DNA of 64,000 bases. It comes from Amblyomma americanum (taxonomy: Eukaryota > Arthropoda > Arachnida > Ixodida > Ixodidae). Shown here piece after piece: positions 11,505 to 25,600 of this stretch. Position 1 is the first letter of the stretch; each line of letters opens with the position of its first letter. The DNA lies in NCBI RefSeq assembly GCF_052857255.1, contig NC_135498.1, positions 85,026,639 through 85,090,638 on the forward strand. Direction: 5' to 3'. A program made the position numbers and the translations under genes. Below the pieces are notes generated by a model. It was not told where the DNA came from. It ran no database searches and worked only from the letters and a program-made list of their open reading frames with translations.

Positions 11505-11865
11505 CATCATCACCTTGACTGCTCCCATTGCAGGACAAATGCCCTCTCCCATATCTCTCAAATTACTGTTATGCTGTTCTAGCAGCGTCCACACTATACC
11601 CGACAACTTCTGAAACTCGTCCACACACCTTACTTTCTGCAACCCCCTGCTACGTCAGCATTATCTTGCTATACAGACCGCTAGCCTCAACGACTACCAG
11701 TTATCCTTTCTTCGCATTTCATGCACTGCCCAACCATATGTACGGCCATCGGTTTTAGTACGACCGAATTATAATCCTGCACAAGTTCATTTTTTCTTGA
11801 GTTTGAGTAGGATATCAATGCCCATATGTGATAGCTGCCCCCCTATGCCTTCTACAAGACCTATA
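11505..11865 (-). mobile_element. RTE-type LINE 3' fragment (old)
   Basis: The plus strand starts with a TCATCATCACC tail and continues with the same order of blocks as the better preserved RTE fragment at 51246-51840: a 'cattgcaggacaaatgccc' block, a 'tctctcaaatta' block and a 'ccccctgctacg' block. This makes it the 3' end of a minus-strand RTE element, consisting of the RT C-terminus and a short 3' region. It is heavily mutated and no frame remains open. Confidence 0.65.
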
Positions 11866-12349
11866 ATTTTTTCTTCTAGACCTTTCCACAAATCTTTGCA
11901 GTAGACAACCTAATCAGCAAGTTTATGAGAGAAGCAAAAACGCACCGCAAGCGGTCATCCTCCCTGTAACGAAAGAAGAAATGAAAAATGTCTAAGCAGC
12001 AATTGCAAATGTGAACCGCACCTCTTATAGAATACGTAAAAGCAGATCTGTCGAATGATTGCGCAATAATGAGGCTAAAAAATTAGCCGCCCTGTATACG
12101 GAATGCCTTAAGACGTCAACCGTACTGGAAGCTTACCGAAAGATTCGAGAAACGTCTTTATTCTTTCATGTTTCCGCGCTGAAAGAACTTTGCTGTACGA
12201 CCTCCTCTGGATTCGTGTGTTCGGAATGAAACAAAAATATTGCATAAAAGTAAATGGATGGCATACCTCTACCTATTCAACTTCGTGAAAAAAGTGTGTA
12301 ACGTAAATGATCAGATTAGTAATGATAATAATAATTGGTGCAATAATAA
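11866..12349. other. No recognised feature
   Basis: Low-complexity-leaning AT sequence. Just before the SINE there is an ATA/AAT-rich run at about 12314-12352 that probably belongs to the SINE 3' tail. Confidence 0.45.
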
Positions 12350-12590
12350 TATTGGCGCAGCATCTGTCTCATATATCGCTGGGCACCTGAACCGCGCCGT
12401 AAGAGAATGGATAAAGGAGGCAGTGAAAGAAGAAAGGAGTGTCGTATTGGGGGGCTCCGAAATAATTTCGACCACCTGGGGATCCTTAACGTGCACTGAC
12501 ATCGAACCGCACACGGGCGCCTTAGCCTTTTCTCTCCATAAAAACGCAGCCGCCGAGGACGGGTTTGACGACTGCGTTTTTATCGAATTG
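12350..12590 (-). mobile_element. tRNA-derived SINE, body only (head degraded)
   Basis: Shares its body with the SINEs at 29272, 33781 and 36283: 'cacctgaaccgcgccgtaag', a 'ccacctgg.gatccttaacg' block and 'tgcactgacatcgaaccgca'. The tRNA-like head at the right end is hardly recognisable. An AAT-rich tail sits at the left end, which is the 3' end in element orientation. Confidence 0.6.
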
Positions 12591-14131
<1,541 letters not shown>

Positions 14132-17100
14132 AAAGACCAGAGACAGTGGGAGCCTGCATACAGTGCCAGCGCTTCACAGTAAGACGTTTAGTTTCATTTT
14201 CATAAATGAGGGACGCCTACTTTCAATTTCGTTTGGCGTGTTGATAATTTTCTTCTGTTTAATAGTATACCTATCTTTCTGGATTTATTTGTGTTGATCT
14301 CCAGTTCTAATACGTGTTCATTTTATTTTTACATTGTTGTGTTCGTCTCTTTAAAAGACGCAAAATAGTTTAGGCTTTTTGGTAGTGCTGTTCTGTATGG
14401 CGTATATTGCCCCTGCTTAGGATATTATGTGCTCCTTCTGTAGTTCTTTGTATTTTTCCTAAGCCATTATGTGAGTGGAAGGCCCGCGGAGGTCATAGTG
14501 GTCTCTCTAATAAAGGCAGTGCTGGACGATCAATACCGAAGAGATGTACACGGGAGCAGTGCCCTCCTTCCCACAGAGACGCCGAGAACACATCACCAAG
14601 AATGAAAAAAAAAACTTGCTCTAGAGGGCAACCAGCGAACCTTGAGGCAACTGCCAAACCCATAGATGCTGGAAGAATTTTTTTGTTGTAGATCTATTCG
14701 ATGCCATTTTGTTCGGCAAATAAATACCCTAAAATTTATTTCAGAATATATGACCTCCCTCCTCACCCCACCGCCTCCCCCTCGAAGGGTCACCTCAAAT
14801 CCGCTGAGGCATTCGGTAGATGGAATCTGCAAATAGGCAGTCGTGTCAGGGGCTTCCGTACTCGGGGCTTTTCAAGACGAGGCAAACCCAGCGAGACATC
14901 TGGTGCGCAGCATTTGACACTGGGATAATGGCATCTGGTGCTTTGGAGCAGCATGCTAAAAATCAATTTTAAAAATAATTTTCAGAACTTTGCAAAGTTG
15001 GCCAATGAGGCAGACATTCTTTAACGGTTGGTGTGGGCTTTAAGGTAGCTATGAAGTATTTTTTGAAGTGTTTTGAAGCTTTAAGTTTTTCTTTTTCCCA
15101 AAATGTCATGATAAATGCGTATTGTGAAGGCCGACGTACCCGTAGCTGGCGATATATAAGCCGGGTGTTTCACCAAATCGCACAAGCTTCTTCTGAAGTC
15201 CAGCATGCTGCCATATACGCTTATGTTCAAAAGAGACATTAAAGAAATGTCAGCATGAAGACCAGTTCTCTTTTAACATGAGAAGCGAACAAAAGTAAAC
15301 TCCGTATCTTTGCAGATGACCGCCCCTTCAATGCCAAGACAACTCCGGTGTTCGCGAGAGCACTTTTTGTTAGTAGAGTCCCCACAGCACCGGACAAAGG
15401 AGCTTTTCTTGGCCGACTACTGCAGCTGAAGATGGCGCCCGTGACGGCACGTGTAAAATACCTATCAGTTTCGTCTACAACTGGAACCTCCGACCCGTAA
15501 TTTAAGCCATGGAAATGCACCGACGACAAGCTCTCGCTGTTTTCCTACTGAATATGACACATTTACACCGACATCGAAACCAGCACTCTGTTGATTAGTT
15601 GTTAATATCTGCATGTGCACTTCAATATCATAACACAGCGATGTTCCCATCACAGCGCAACATTTACATTTTACCTGTGGAGTTTTTCCCGATGCTGTTG
15701 TTTTCATTCTGCTGCTTTATCAGTGCTCTCTTTTGGTGCACTTTTTCAAAGCACGCTTTTGTGTTCTGTGATGTTCTTTCGCACCCCCTGCAGAATGTTT
15801 CGATATATGCGGTTGGAAACCTGCGACGCCATGAAGATCGAAATTTTGTTTCGCTTGAAGAATTGAAAACTTATATGCGCTCTACTGGGCCACAAAATCT
15901 GGACAAGGGTTTATATTTTACACGGCTTTCACTGCAACGACAGAGGTGCAGAACAACCACAACTGCAGCATGAATTCAAATGTTGCCCACATCTTATTTA
16001 TTTGCTATGTACGGCGATAATGTTTTGTTGTCATTGCAGGAAGTTCTTTAATGGTGAAATTTTGCAGAGTACGACATGCCATCTATATACACTTCATGCA
16101 AAGGAACTAGGGAAAATAGTTTTCTAATAGTTGTAGGTTTAAAATATCCCACTGAATTACGTGGTGCTCGAAAGTGGCGGTGCACATGTGGTGTAAGTTG
16201 GTTGTGTGCAAGAAAGATGAGTACAAATATTATGCGGATATGTGTGGTATTTTGGAGGGTAATAACTGAGAACTAGCACAGGATAGAGACATTAGCTGAA
16301 TTTCAGGACAAAAATAAATACTATCGACTCTTTTCAAAGCAACAACGCGGGCGGACTACACTGAATTAAAAATATTCTTGGGTTCGGTAATAAGAAGTAT
16401 GAGAATTTTCTACTCATGTTTCCTGGCCAAATAACCTAAACGTTAAATCAGCTGTCGTGTTTCATGGTTTTCTGGTGCGAAAAAAATGTATAACCTTAAG
16501 AATGGAACCCCCGAAAAGAGTAGGCACAGCTCAAGAACGCAGTGGATTTTCCACGTCAAAGGACACCTTCCAACCGAATGGCGCAGGCAGATTTTCCTGA
16601 CACTGGTAGTGTGACAAAAGAAGTAGTGGTTTTTGAAAGGGGGTTATCCTTTCCTTCTATGGAAAGGAATTGAACATTTTTATTGACTGTGGCGCCACTC
16701 CGTGCATTCTCGTGCTGCAGGATCATGAGCAACGGCCGGCGCCATTGTCTGTGAGGTGGTCCTATCACGGGCATAAGCCGCTGCGTTCTTATGTTGTATC
16801 GAAGTGTAGTCGCTGACGAAAATGTATAGACCGCTTCACTGCACCAAAGAACAAGGACTTATTTCTTGATATAGTGCGTACCGTGTTGGTATCGCTTGGG
16901 CAGAACACGCTTCAATGATTCCACAAATGTGCAGTTAAGAGGCATGCAGGGTAAAAAATGCAGACTTTTCTGGCATTAAACATTACATTAATGCTTTGCG
17001 AGGATATATATTAATGGAGCTGCATTGCCGTTGCGCGATATCTCTTACGACGTATACAGCATAACCACGAGCGTTCGCTAGGACCAGGCGGCCGGTTTGT

Positions 17101-17480
17101 ACCTGTTGATACGCCGTGGGTTTCATACGTAAGATTCAGACATGCACCTACGATCGTTAAGAGAGTTCACCACTGACATTGTATGTAGGAATTACATCGA
17201 AACTTTCAGATGCTATAGCGTGAATAAATACAAATCAATTTTAATGCATTTGTGGCAGCGTTTTCTTGTTTTGTGAATAGAGTAATTGTTGGTCCAGATT
17301 TTATTTTTAGGGTCTAATTTTTTTTTTACAGATCAGAGGTAAATAGCTAGAAAAATTGTGGTTTTACATATGTCGGTCTTTCATGTCATCTCGCAAAGCA
17401 ACTTAAATAAATATGGAAATATCAGCCGACACCATTCATCTCCTTTTCTAGCGATAGCTACACTACGCTACCTGTTCGAC
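14132..17480. other. Long stretch without a recognised gene
   Basis: No convincing exon, terminal repeat or transposon domain. A 124-codon frame at 15599-15973 and a 96-codon frame at 15239-15529 (-) are within what chance gives over this length and lack any motif I know. Confidence 0.45.
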
Positions 17481-17529
17481 CCTTCAGCGTGGCACCACTT
17501 GAACTCCGTGGCGGCGCCATTGGTCATGC

Positions 17530-17580
17530 GGGCTGTTCACGTGGTGCGGCCGTTGGTCACGTGGGTTGCTCACGTGATGA
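17530..17580. promoter_or_regulatory. Three CACGTG palindromes in 39 bp
   Basis: CACGTG occurs at 17538-17543, 17558-17563 and 17571-17576, each in a (G)TCACGTG-like context, inside a GC-rich patch next to the 3' end of a Penelope-like element. CACGTG is the E-box core for bHLH-zip factors. Regulatory function is an inference from clustering only. Confidence 0.3.
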
Positions 17581-17799
17581 GAAGCTGTTGTTGCCTGCGG
17601 CGCGCAACAGCTGACACAGCAGTGCGCATGCGCCGTGTCACGCGGGACAAATATGAAGAAGGAACGCCCAGCGAAATTGAGCAGCGAAAGACTCACTTTG
17701 CAATTCGAGTCAAAAGAGCTACTACTGGGGCTAGTTGGAAATGCATTCTTGGAGGTATTAGCGAGCGCTATCATAATACGGAAAGAGAAGAACACACAG

Positions 17800-18905
17800 A
17801 AAGAAGCGCTTTTTAACAACTCTTTATTCTCTGAAGAGACATGACTACATACTCATAACAACGTCATATCATACACAGAAGAAGGAAGAACGCACGGCGC
17901 TGACAAGAGTGATTTCAAGGGAAAAAAATAATTAAATTAAAAAAAACGATGAACACGTGCCTTACATCAGCCGAAGATTACTATTCTTGAGGTACTTTAG
18001 TTCACTTCTCCCTAGCATCACCGAAGGGGAGCGGACGCATTGCGTATCTGGAGCAACATGCATAGCGTAAACTTCGATATAATCGCCTTCTCGCCTGTTT
18101 GTGGCCCGACCTATCACCTTGGAGATTTTTAGCATCGGTGTGCCTTTGCAGTGTGCGCAATGTGATACCTGATTGCCGGATTTTGCAAATTGTTCCATAA
18201 TCTTTCATGCTCTCTAAGCTCCTTGTTCAGGCACTTACCCGTTTGACCTACGTAGGTTCGTATATAGCTAAGTGGAATGCTATAAATGACGTTTTCTTCA
18301 CACTCTACATAGGTTATTTCGTTTTTGAAGTTGCACCCAGGTTTCTTTTCGTGGCCTTCATTCTCGTTAACCTTTTTGTACATTCCAAGGAGCTTATAGG
18401 GAGCTGAAAAAACCACTTCAACTCCGTACTTGTCAGCTGTCTCCCTTATTCTGTGATAGATGATATGAATGTACGGCATCACAACGGGGCGTCCTTTATA
18501 GCTCAGTTTCTTAGTCTTATGGGACCCAAAAACTTCCCCTAGCAAGCATTCAGCAATGAATCCAAGTAATTATTCCGGATAGCCGCGAGCCCTCAATCGG
18601 GAAACGTGTTGATTAATGCTGTAAATAATCGAGTGTGGGCATGATTTGTTATAGCTAGTTTCAGGCAAGAAGTTGCAACACCTTGTTTTACAATTTTAGA
18701 ATTACCGGAATAAAATCCCAACAGCGGTGCTTTTTCCCTGAGTTCGTATGCCCAGCAGGTGTCGTTGTCGCGGAAGCTCACCAGCAGGTCTAAGAATCTA
18801 ATCTGAGAGCCGTTTGGGGCTTCAGATGTAAAATGGAGGCCAGGAAAAGCTCTGTTCCATTCATTAAGAATACCTTTCACGTTTCTAGAGTAATTTGCGT
18901 TGTTG
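17800..18905 (-). mobile_element. Penelope-like element, 3' half (RT C-terminus, GIY-YIG)
   Basis: A minus-strand Penelope-like retroelement truncated at its 5' side near 18905. It keeps the C-terminal RT/thumb, a linker, the GIY-YIG endonuclease and a short 3' region with an AATAAA signal (plus-strand tttatt at about 17822). Penelope elements are the retroelement class whose ORF joins RT with a GIY-YIG nuclease, so the identification is firm despite frameshifts. Confidence 0.85.
17962..18900 (-). pseudogene. Penelope-like ORF: RT thumb plus GIY-YIG endonuclease
   Basis: From 18880 the sequence reads FPGLHFTSEAPNGSQIRFLD, the PLE RT C-terminal 'FLDL' region, then CWAYELREKAPLLGFYSG. After a break it resumes from 18545 with PVVMPYIHIIYHRIRETADK and FSAPYKLLGM, then the nuclease: VIYSIPLSYIRTYVGQTGKC, where the Y-x-I...TYVGQTG pair is the GIY-YIG signature, and LNKELREHE with the conserved Arg/Glu. 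Near 18185 a frameshift moves the C-terminal ~60 residues (ending APDTQCVRSPSV, then SNLRLM) into another frame that stops at 17962. The RT catalytic box is absent because of the 5' truncation. Confidence 0.85.
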
Positions 18906-20326
18906 GAAAGGCAAAGTAGACCTACTTTTTGTGCGCGGAGGAAGGAATACTTTCGTGTGGCGGATGGAATTTATTCACCTGGAGATGAAATATAACTTAC
19001 CTGTTTTTTTGTGGTACTTAAGTGCTGCCATCTATCGACAGAAAAAGTTAGCCGACGAGTTTCCTTGTAGCTGGTGAGTCGTCGTAAGGCAATCGTATCT
19101 GTCTAATCTAAACATACCGAGACAAAAATGCCTGCTGCTGCTAGCGTGCCGTAATTTACTGGGGCATCGGCACAGAATTCTTCATTGCCATATGTATTGT
19201 TCTTGCAAGATACTTTGTATTAGTTACGCATAAGAGACACGAAGCAGAGACACAAACAACGGATAACCGCTGGCAGAGCATGTTCAATAAATGAAGCACA
19301 CAATTGACTTGGGAAACGCCGCAAGCTTGGATATAATTTAACATTTATCGTCACGACTTCTTTTGAATCTCTTCATATACAGACTACGGATAACGTCATT
19401 AAGAGGACGAAAGGTAATCTCCCGAATAACTACGCCCATTCACTGCGCGGTCAAGTGCGCATATAAGAAACGGCCAATTCCGCTCATCTTCATTGTGAAC
19501 AAGGGAGCCGTAGGGGACCAGAAACACCATATTTTAAAACAATTCTTGGCCAGTGTACATTTTATTCAACTACTATGCTCTCTCCCCCCCCCCCCCCCCC
19601 CCCCCCCCGCCAGACAGGATTCTGTCAAACCCTTGACTAACATTACCATTTTCTGCAAATCAGACAAAAATAAAATTCCGGAACACCGGCCAGCATACAT
19701 AAAAACTTGTCTCCATCTTGTTTTCCCCATAGCCGCTCGGACACCATTATGATAGCTGTGCGAATGCCTGTGAAGCTCCAGAATGACTGTGCCACTCGCT
19801 TCTGAGAGAATTTCTTATCGCACCTTTGAAGGCAGAGGAAATCTCCTCCACTTCCCCGGTTTAAAACATGGGCAAGCCCTTTTTTTGTAACAGAGCACAC
19901 AAAGAATGTTGGGATAAAGGATGACCTCTCAAAAATGAGGTCACCATTCCTACACTTCCTGGAACATAGGAAGAGTTAGCTGTCCTCAATACCTCTGGTA
20001 TCGGGTTCCAGTGGTCACTGGGAAACTGCACACAATTGTCTTCTTATCTCCGTGATCTGCCATGGAACCCATGTTCTCCTTTGTGCACTGAAGGCAAAGC
20101 CTATTGACGGTACAGCAATTTACTCTCGAGAAGCCGTGAAGTTGGGCTTGTTGGTTTTCTACGAAAACAGCCACTGCCACTCTTATCGACAGCGACCCTT
20201 TCCCATGCACGTGCAAATCTCCAAGACTTGTGTCAGTTCAGGTTTTGAAGCCGAGGAAGCTGGGTAGCAATTGCTAAAGGTTGTATTCGTTGCGATATTT
20301 CCCAGAGCATTTCTCTGCGTTCCATT
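18906..20326. other. No recognised gene; poly-C tract and weak dispersed repeat
   Basis: Includes a 25-C homopolymer at 19584-19608 and, at about 19180-19270, a block that weakly matches 41745-41835 (shared 'gataccttt..t', 'agacacraagcag' and 'acarcggataa' words in order). The block upstream of the gene at 20327 is presumably its 5' flank or promoter, without a clear TATA box. Confidence 0.45.
19584..19608. repeat. Poly-C/poly-G homopolymer, 25 bp
   Basis: Uninterrupted run of C. Such long runs are rare in genomes and prone to sequencing or assembly error. Confidence 0.95.
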
Positions 20327-22438
20327 ATGGAGATGAACGTGAAGCGCATTTTGGACGAAGCCAGGGAGAAAATATTCGAGATTGACATGAGCGCCAAAGA
20401 CCTCGGCATCTGGAAACGCCTGATGCTATCGCGCCTCCTTGAAGAGTGGTCGTGGGTCAACGCTAGCGATTCAGAACAGGAAGGAGATGGCAAAGAAAAG
20501 GCCGGTCGCAAAGGCACCCACAAGAAATCCAGAAAACGCATCAAGTCCAACCAGAACCGCAAGATTACCAATGGACTGCGAGAGGAATTTAAAGGTAAGT
20601 AATAGACTTCTAAGCTCTTGATTGCCGTTGATTACTTCAGGCATAACATCGTAGCCCAGGGGCCCCAATATCTAATTTCTAACATTTATTAAAAATTCGG
20701 TCACAGTGTGTTCAGAGACTGATGTGTAAAGTAACTCTGTGTTGATGCTTATTTAGAGGCTGAGTTGATGGGTCACGAAACTTGTGCCTATTGGCAGTAG
20801 TATTTTCGTATTATTTCAGCAATAGCACTTAGGATACGGTTTTGTTGGTCGCGGATTGTTTTTCGGGAAATGAATATTTTGAGTTCAGTTCTCTGTGTGC
20901 ATACATGGCTTGCAGTAAAGCTCAGCTGTTGCTATGCTCTCTGTGCATGTTCATGTTTCAATGCGGCCGTCCGACTCTGGGAGCGCTACATTGCGTAGCG
21001 GCGTTTTCGGTTGCAGGGGAAAAAAGACGCGCTATTATATCGAGTGCAAATTATCAAAAATTTTGTTTCAAACAAAATACTAATTCAGATTAAGAGTTTA
21101 TAGTCAACACAACATTCTCGCTGACATGCCGGAGTCGCTCTCCTGTTGTTTTCATCAAACTGAATTCGGTACACGGTTTCTGACCGTTCTCGCCATCTTT
21201 TTCGTTGCGCTCACTATTTACGTGAAGTTTAAAACAACTCTAGTCGCAAATGCCGCTCGTCGTTTATTTTTTTGCCGTTGCAATCAGCTTGGGTTCATCG
21301 CTATCCTTATGTGAAAATTTGTCACTTCTCACATTCTTGCGTGGCAGCGTCTGTAAGTGGTGCACTTCGGTTCCAAGTGAAGAATTCTTCACTCCTATGT
21401 CCATACCCGAAACGCTTGCCACGGGTTGAACACTGCGCGTCTGCCAGCTTAGCACTGCTGTCCGTCTTATACCGCGCCCATTTGGGCCGCCATTTTCTGT
21501 TGTAGGACTCCGACACTGCAATGACCACTTGTGCGCAAATTGAAGCGACATTTTATTGCAAAAACGATAATTTAATCTAAGCTCTTCTCGCTGATACGAC
21601 CTTGTCGCTGACATCCCAGGAGTACTAGCCTTTCCTTATGTTAATCGAGCTGTGTTCATTAGACCGGATTACTGTTCTTCGAAATCGGTAGCGTGGCGTC
21701 ATCACAATTACCATGGTGTTAGGTAGCCACTATATGTGATTCCAGTGTCCTGTCGTCGAGTTTGTGTTTTGGATTCGCTCTAGCTACGAACGGTTAATAG
21801 TGCTTTGTTGTGCCCAATCGGAAATCGCTAGCAAGTGCTGCAATGATTCGCATGCGCCAATCAACCTCATCCGCTCGTTTTTGGCGCACTTCAATTACCG
21901 TACTCACACTGCGGCCTCGGTTACAAGCTAATATCCGCATTCTGGTGTCACTATAGCAACCGCGCGGTATTCATTGGCATTGTTTGGTAAACATCCCGTT
22001 TTACCGTAGTCCAAAGTTGTAGATATCAAAAGAACGACAGACACCGAAATCAGGTGCAGGACAAAGGCGTCGTCGCATTTTTACATCGTTCCAAGCAAAT
22101 ATAGTGTATCTTTGTTGATTTAGTGCGGAGAATTGCTCTTTTTTCTCAACCTTTTCCCATTTCTCTTCATAGATGATCCCCGAGCATCCAAACGTCGTAA
22201 GCCAAAGCCCAGTCACGAGGACGAGGAGGAGGCTGGCCGCTCGGGACTGTGCACCTGCGATGCCGACGCCAATACTCGCCCACCGACGCTGATGAAAGCT
22301 GGCAAGATAAATCCAAGCCCGGAGGAGCGGCTTCGTCTGGGCGGAATGGCCGAATCTTTCGACTTGGGCTGGATCTTGGACCAAGTCTCTGTTGCACCGC
22401 TGCTCGCTCCCATTCCCGACTCTGGCACCATGTTATAG
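20327..22438 (+). CDS. Two-exon gene A, 177 aa, family not recognised; paralogue of the gene at 31271
   Basis: Exon 1 is 20327-20594, with ATG in the context ttccattATGGAG shared with the paralogue. It ends AAAG/GTAAGT. Exon 2 is 22173-22438 after ttctcttcatAG. The intron is phase 1 and joins without a shift to give 177 residues. The N-terminus is helical (MEMNVKRILDEAREKIF), followed by the best conserved block DLGIWKRLMLSRLLEEW, a Lys/Arg-rich stretch (GRKGTHKKSRKRIK) that looks like a nuclear localisation signal, an acidic cluster (SHEDEEEAGRSG) and a C-terminus without membrane segment or signal peptide. An AATAAA at 23119 could end the transcript. I do not recognise the family. Conservation of frame, phase and acidic/basic layout with a diverged paralogue argues for a real gene, perhaps nuclear (inference). 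Confidence 0.65.
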
Positions 22439-23118
22439 GACATCTGAGAGCTGAAATTAGATATTTGCTTTCCAATGCTAATCCATCCGACAACGTAAGG
22501 GGCTTCCTTTTAAGTCGGCTGAAAAATACCATGTTACGATCATTTTACATGTACTCAGCTTTTTCCTTGTGCCTAACTCCTACAAATCTTTCACAGTCTG
22601 TTTCATGTTTTCCCATGCTCTCAATGTTTCTTGTTTCCCTTCTCATGATCGTGTATCCACATTTCATGTTATATCAAGTTTAGCTCCCCCTTCTTCACCT
22701 TCAATCTGGTTAATTGTAGTCTTTTGTCCTGTCATCTGCGTAGTACTGTTGCTGTATGTCCTCACCTTCGCTTTAACTCTTGCTGGTAATTTTTTTCCCT
22801 CTGTCATCCACCTTGTCACAGCGCGTTTGATTCCCTCGACGTTACACTTTTCTACGCTGTTAGCAAATTGACATTCTGCGATGTACGCATCTCTTATCCT
22901 ATTCTTTATATGAGGCCTTTATTTTTTTGATATGTGGTTTTCGTGTTGATCATTTTGGCTGCCAGCTTTGTTACGTCCTTATGGTCTAGACTAGTTTGTC
23001 CTTGTGAACTTTTTTCTACAGAGAAAATTGTGGTATGTATTACTTCATCTTGTGCGAGCACAAAGGTGGCTGCGCGTACGGCCTCTTTCCTTTTAGAGCC
23101 TCCTCTTTACATACTTTG

Positions 23119-23124
23119 AATAAA
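23119..23124 (+). terminator. Candidate polyadenylation signal of gene A
   Basis: AATAAA about 680 bp downstream of the stop codon, at the end of a T-rich stretch that would be the 3' UTR. No cDNA evidence; position only. Confidence 0.3.
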
Positions 23125-23149
23125 CATTTTATCACTCTTTGTCCATGAT

Positions 23150-24339
23150 GTTGTATTGGTTCCTTTGCATCTTGTCCTCGTCATAAGTGCGCAGTGCAAT
23201 ATCTCCTCCAAACGTGTATTGGCCAGTAATGTTACCCAATCAGGTCATTACATCTTGATCATAGAGTTGTGTTGATGAAAAAGATGTGGCCGGATAAGCG
23301 ACTGCGTATCGGGTTGTATCCAGCGAGAAACAGAAATAACCATTCACCTCTCTTCGGAGACTGATTACTCTGACAGTTCATACTGGCTGATGTGCCTTAA
23401 ACAGCTCCTCAGACAAAGATAGTTCACCACCTCCTCCTTCTATCAAGATGTTTCTTCCTGCTCCCGCTTATCTAAAGCCTTCGTCGTAAAGTTCTACCCT
23501 AAACGGCATCACCCAAATAAACTTCCGTAGCGAAATTGGCAAGGCGGCAAATATTGCGCCGCGAATTTATGTGAAGCATCGCGCTAATTCCCGTGCAACG
23601 AAGACGAAGCGAATCCCTCCCGCACGAAACGGCGTTTGGAGGCTCACGTTTGCCGTCACGCAATATGACCATCTGTACTGCTAGCGCAATCTAACACTGC
23701 AGACATTCCTGCTTTTGAAGCCTGTTTCGTCTCACATTTCTAATTGTCGATTTTCTCTCTCGGACGTTTTGCAATGAAACCTAAAAACTGATCCAGAACT
23801 CGGGTGGGGTGGAAAATTGTTTGCATGCTGGTAATCCGTGCTTAAGAATAAAAGAAGGCAAGAAAGATGTCAGTTTTCAGGTGAATCAGTCAAACCGTGT
23901 GTGCATCAAAAGAACATTTCAGATGGCAATATACATGACAAAATAGTATTCGAAGAAAATGACTCGTTTTGTATGCTTTTAACCCATTATTGAAACAAAA
24001 AGAGTATTCTTTCTTACCTCTTATTCATTGAGAAACGAAAGACTAATTTATCTCGCAACAGAACCAAATTGACTACAGCCTTGTAGATTCGCTGCCACCT
24101 AATGACGCTTTTAGTAGCTCTTATAAATACTCTCCTCTTTTCGTGTATGCGCACTACAGAACATCCGGCGATGACGAATGCCACGTCGACTCAGCCGAGC
24201 GCATTGTGCATCCAAAGCGGCAGCTCTGTCATTGCGAGCTGTGACTTCACGACGCAATACAGTTGCTTTAGAATCAAATAACTTAGGTTTTGCCACGAAT
24301 CATCAAAGGCTGCCGCCACGCCGTTTCATCACTTTGTTT
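23150..24339. other. No recognised feature
   Basis: No exon, repeat or motif that I can support. Confidence 0.45.
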
Positions 24340-24650
24340 GTGTATGCAAGGCGTGAACACATTTATCTCGATTGGCCGCATCCAGTCGGAGCCCATTCTA
24401 CCTTGTTCCAGAATGTTCTAGTAACTTTGCACGCTTTAGCTCCTAAGTTCGCTATCAGCTTTAAATTGAGCACGGCCGAGATGGGCGGGCATTCTGTTGA
24501 CGACTGCCGAGCACGCTTGTTGTTTTCGCAGCCGCCGAGTGATTCAGTCCGTTGTGGGCGCAGGTCAGCCCAATAAACAATTTTCTTTCAGATGAACTTT
24601 TGACTGCCTTCCTCACTGTTTCGACTGCCGTCACCACGACGCGATAATCT
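24340..24650 (+). repeat. LTR-like fragment (possible solo gypsy LTR)
   Basis: GC-richer block with a gttccagaatgttctag palindrome near 24407, a 'gccgccgagtgattcagtccg' type segment, then AATAAA at 24572 and a T/C-rich downstream end. This resembles the R/U5 part of gypsy LTRs that I associate with tick genomes (recollection, not a search). No TG...CA ends or duplications were defined. Confidence 0.35.
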
Positions 24651-25370
24651 GAGAAAAAAGAAGCGAAAAATTGGTGGCGTGTAGAAGAATAAAATTTTGC
24701 GGTTTTAGTAGCAGTGTATACCTGTGAAGCAGCCTTGTTAACAAGCTCGACATTTTTCTCTCTTCCAAATAACGCTCTTTACGTATTCCGCATAGTGGTT
24801 AGGTTTTAAAAGAACCGTTTGTCACACGCAGGCTTTCTTCTCAACTTTTTTCTAACACACTTCAGTGCCACGTATTCGGCGGAAAAAAAATTGAAAGGCG
24901 AATTCGACTCTAATGCAGAAATCGAAAGCACCTCTGTCTGTGTCTCACGCTCTGTAGGCCCAATTTCTTGTTTTGCTGGGTCTTCGGCATGTCTGGCGAA
25001 AGGTTCGATATATTAGTTGAAGATCACGGTGACGTGCTACGCCAGCGCAAGAGAATGTGAATATTAGAACGATAGCAGTAATATTTGAAGAACACAACGA
25101 CGGGCAATGTACAGCGTGAGTGTGTTGCCTTTTTAAAGACGCGTCTTCGGCTACCTAAAAGAAATCTATGCCCAGAACAAGTGTGAAACGGAGCGCCACT
25201 CACTCTGCGTGCTCTGTTGTTCGTAGCCTTTTTTCTACTTCTTTGTTGCTTAGGTGTGTCGTGTTATGTTGTCTGAGCTATGTGCTCGGAATTGACTCGA
25301 TACACTTGTTGCTGGCTCACGCGCGTTGATTTGCCACTGTTTTCTTCATATTTGTAGACAGCTCATGTAC
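24651..25370. other. No recognised feature
   Basis: No supported gene or repeat. Confidence 0.45.
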
Positions 25371-25600
25371 ATAAAGTTGTATTGTATTGTATTGGGTTTT
25401 ATGGCGCATAAGCAAATCAGGCTATCATGTGCCAAGCACATGGTACAGCATGAACATAAAGCATCGTTGTAATAAATACTGTGTTGAAAAAAAAAGCGAT
25501 AGCCTACTGCTCTTGAGCAGTGACCAGCGATGTTGACATGTTCGCGGTGCCACGGGTCCGAATCCCTGTCGCGGCGATTTATAATTTAATGATATATTTA
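25371..25600 (+). mobile_element. SINE-like tandem: pentamer-led block plus tRNA-like segment
   Basis: GTATT pentamers at about 25377-25396 lead into a 'gggttttatggcgcataagc' block, and an A-rich run at 25487-25495 precedes a tRNA-like segment with a B-box-like ggtccgaatccc at about 25555-25566. These are features of tRNA-derived short interspersed elements. Whether the two parts are one element or two adjacent ones is unclear. Confidence 0.4.
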
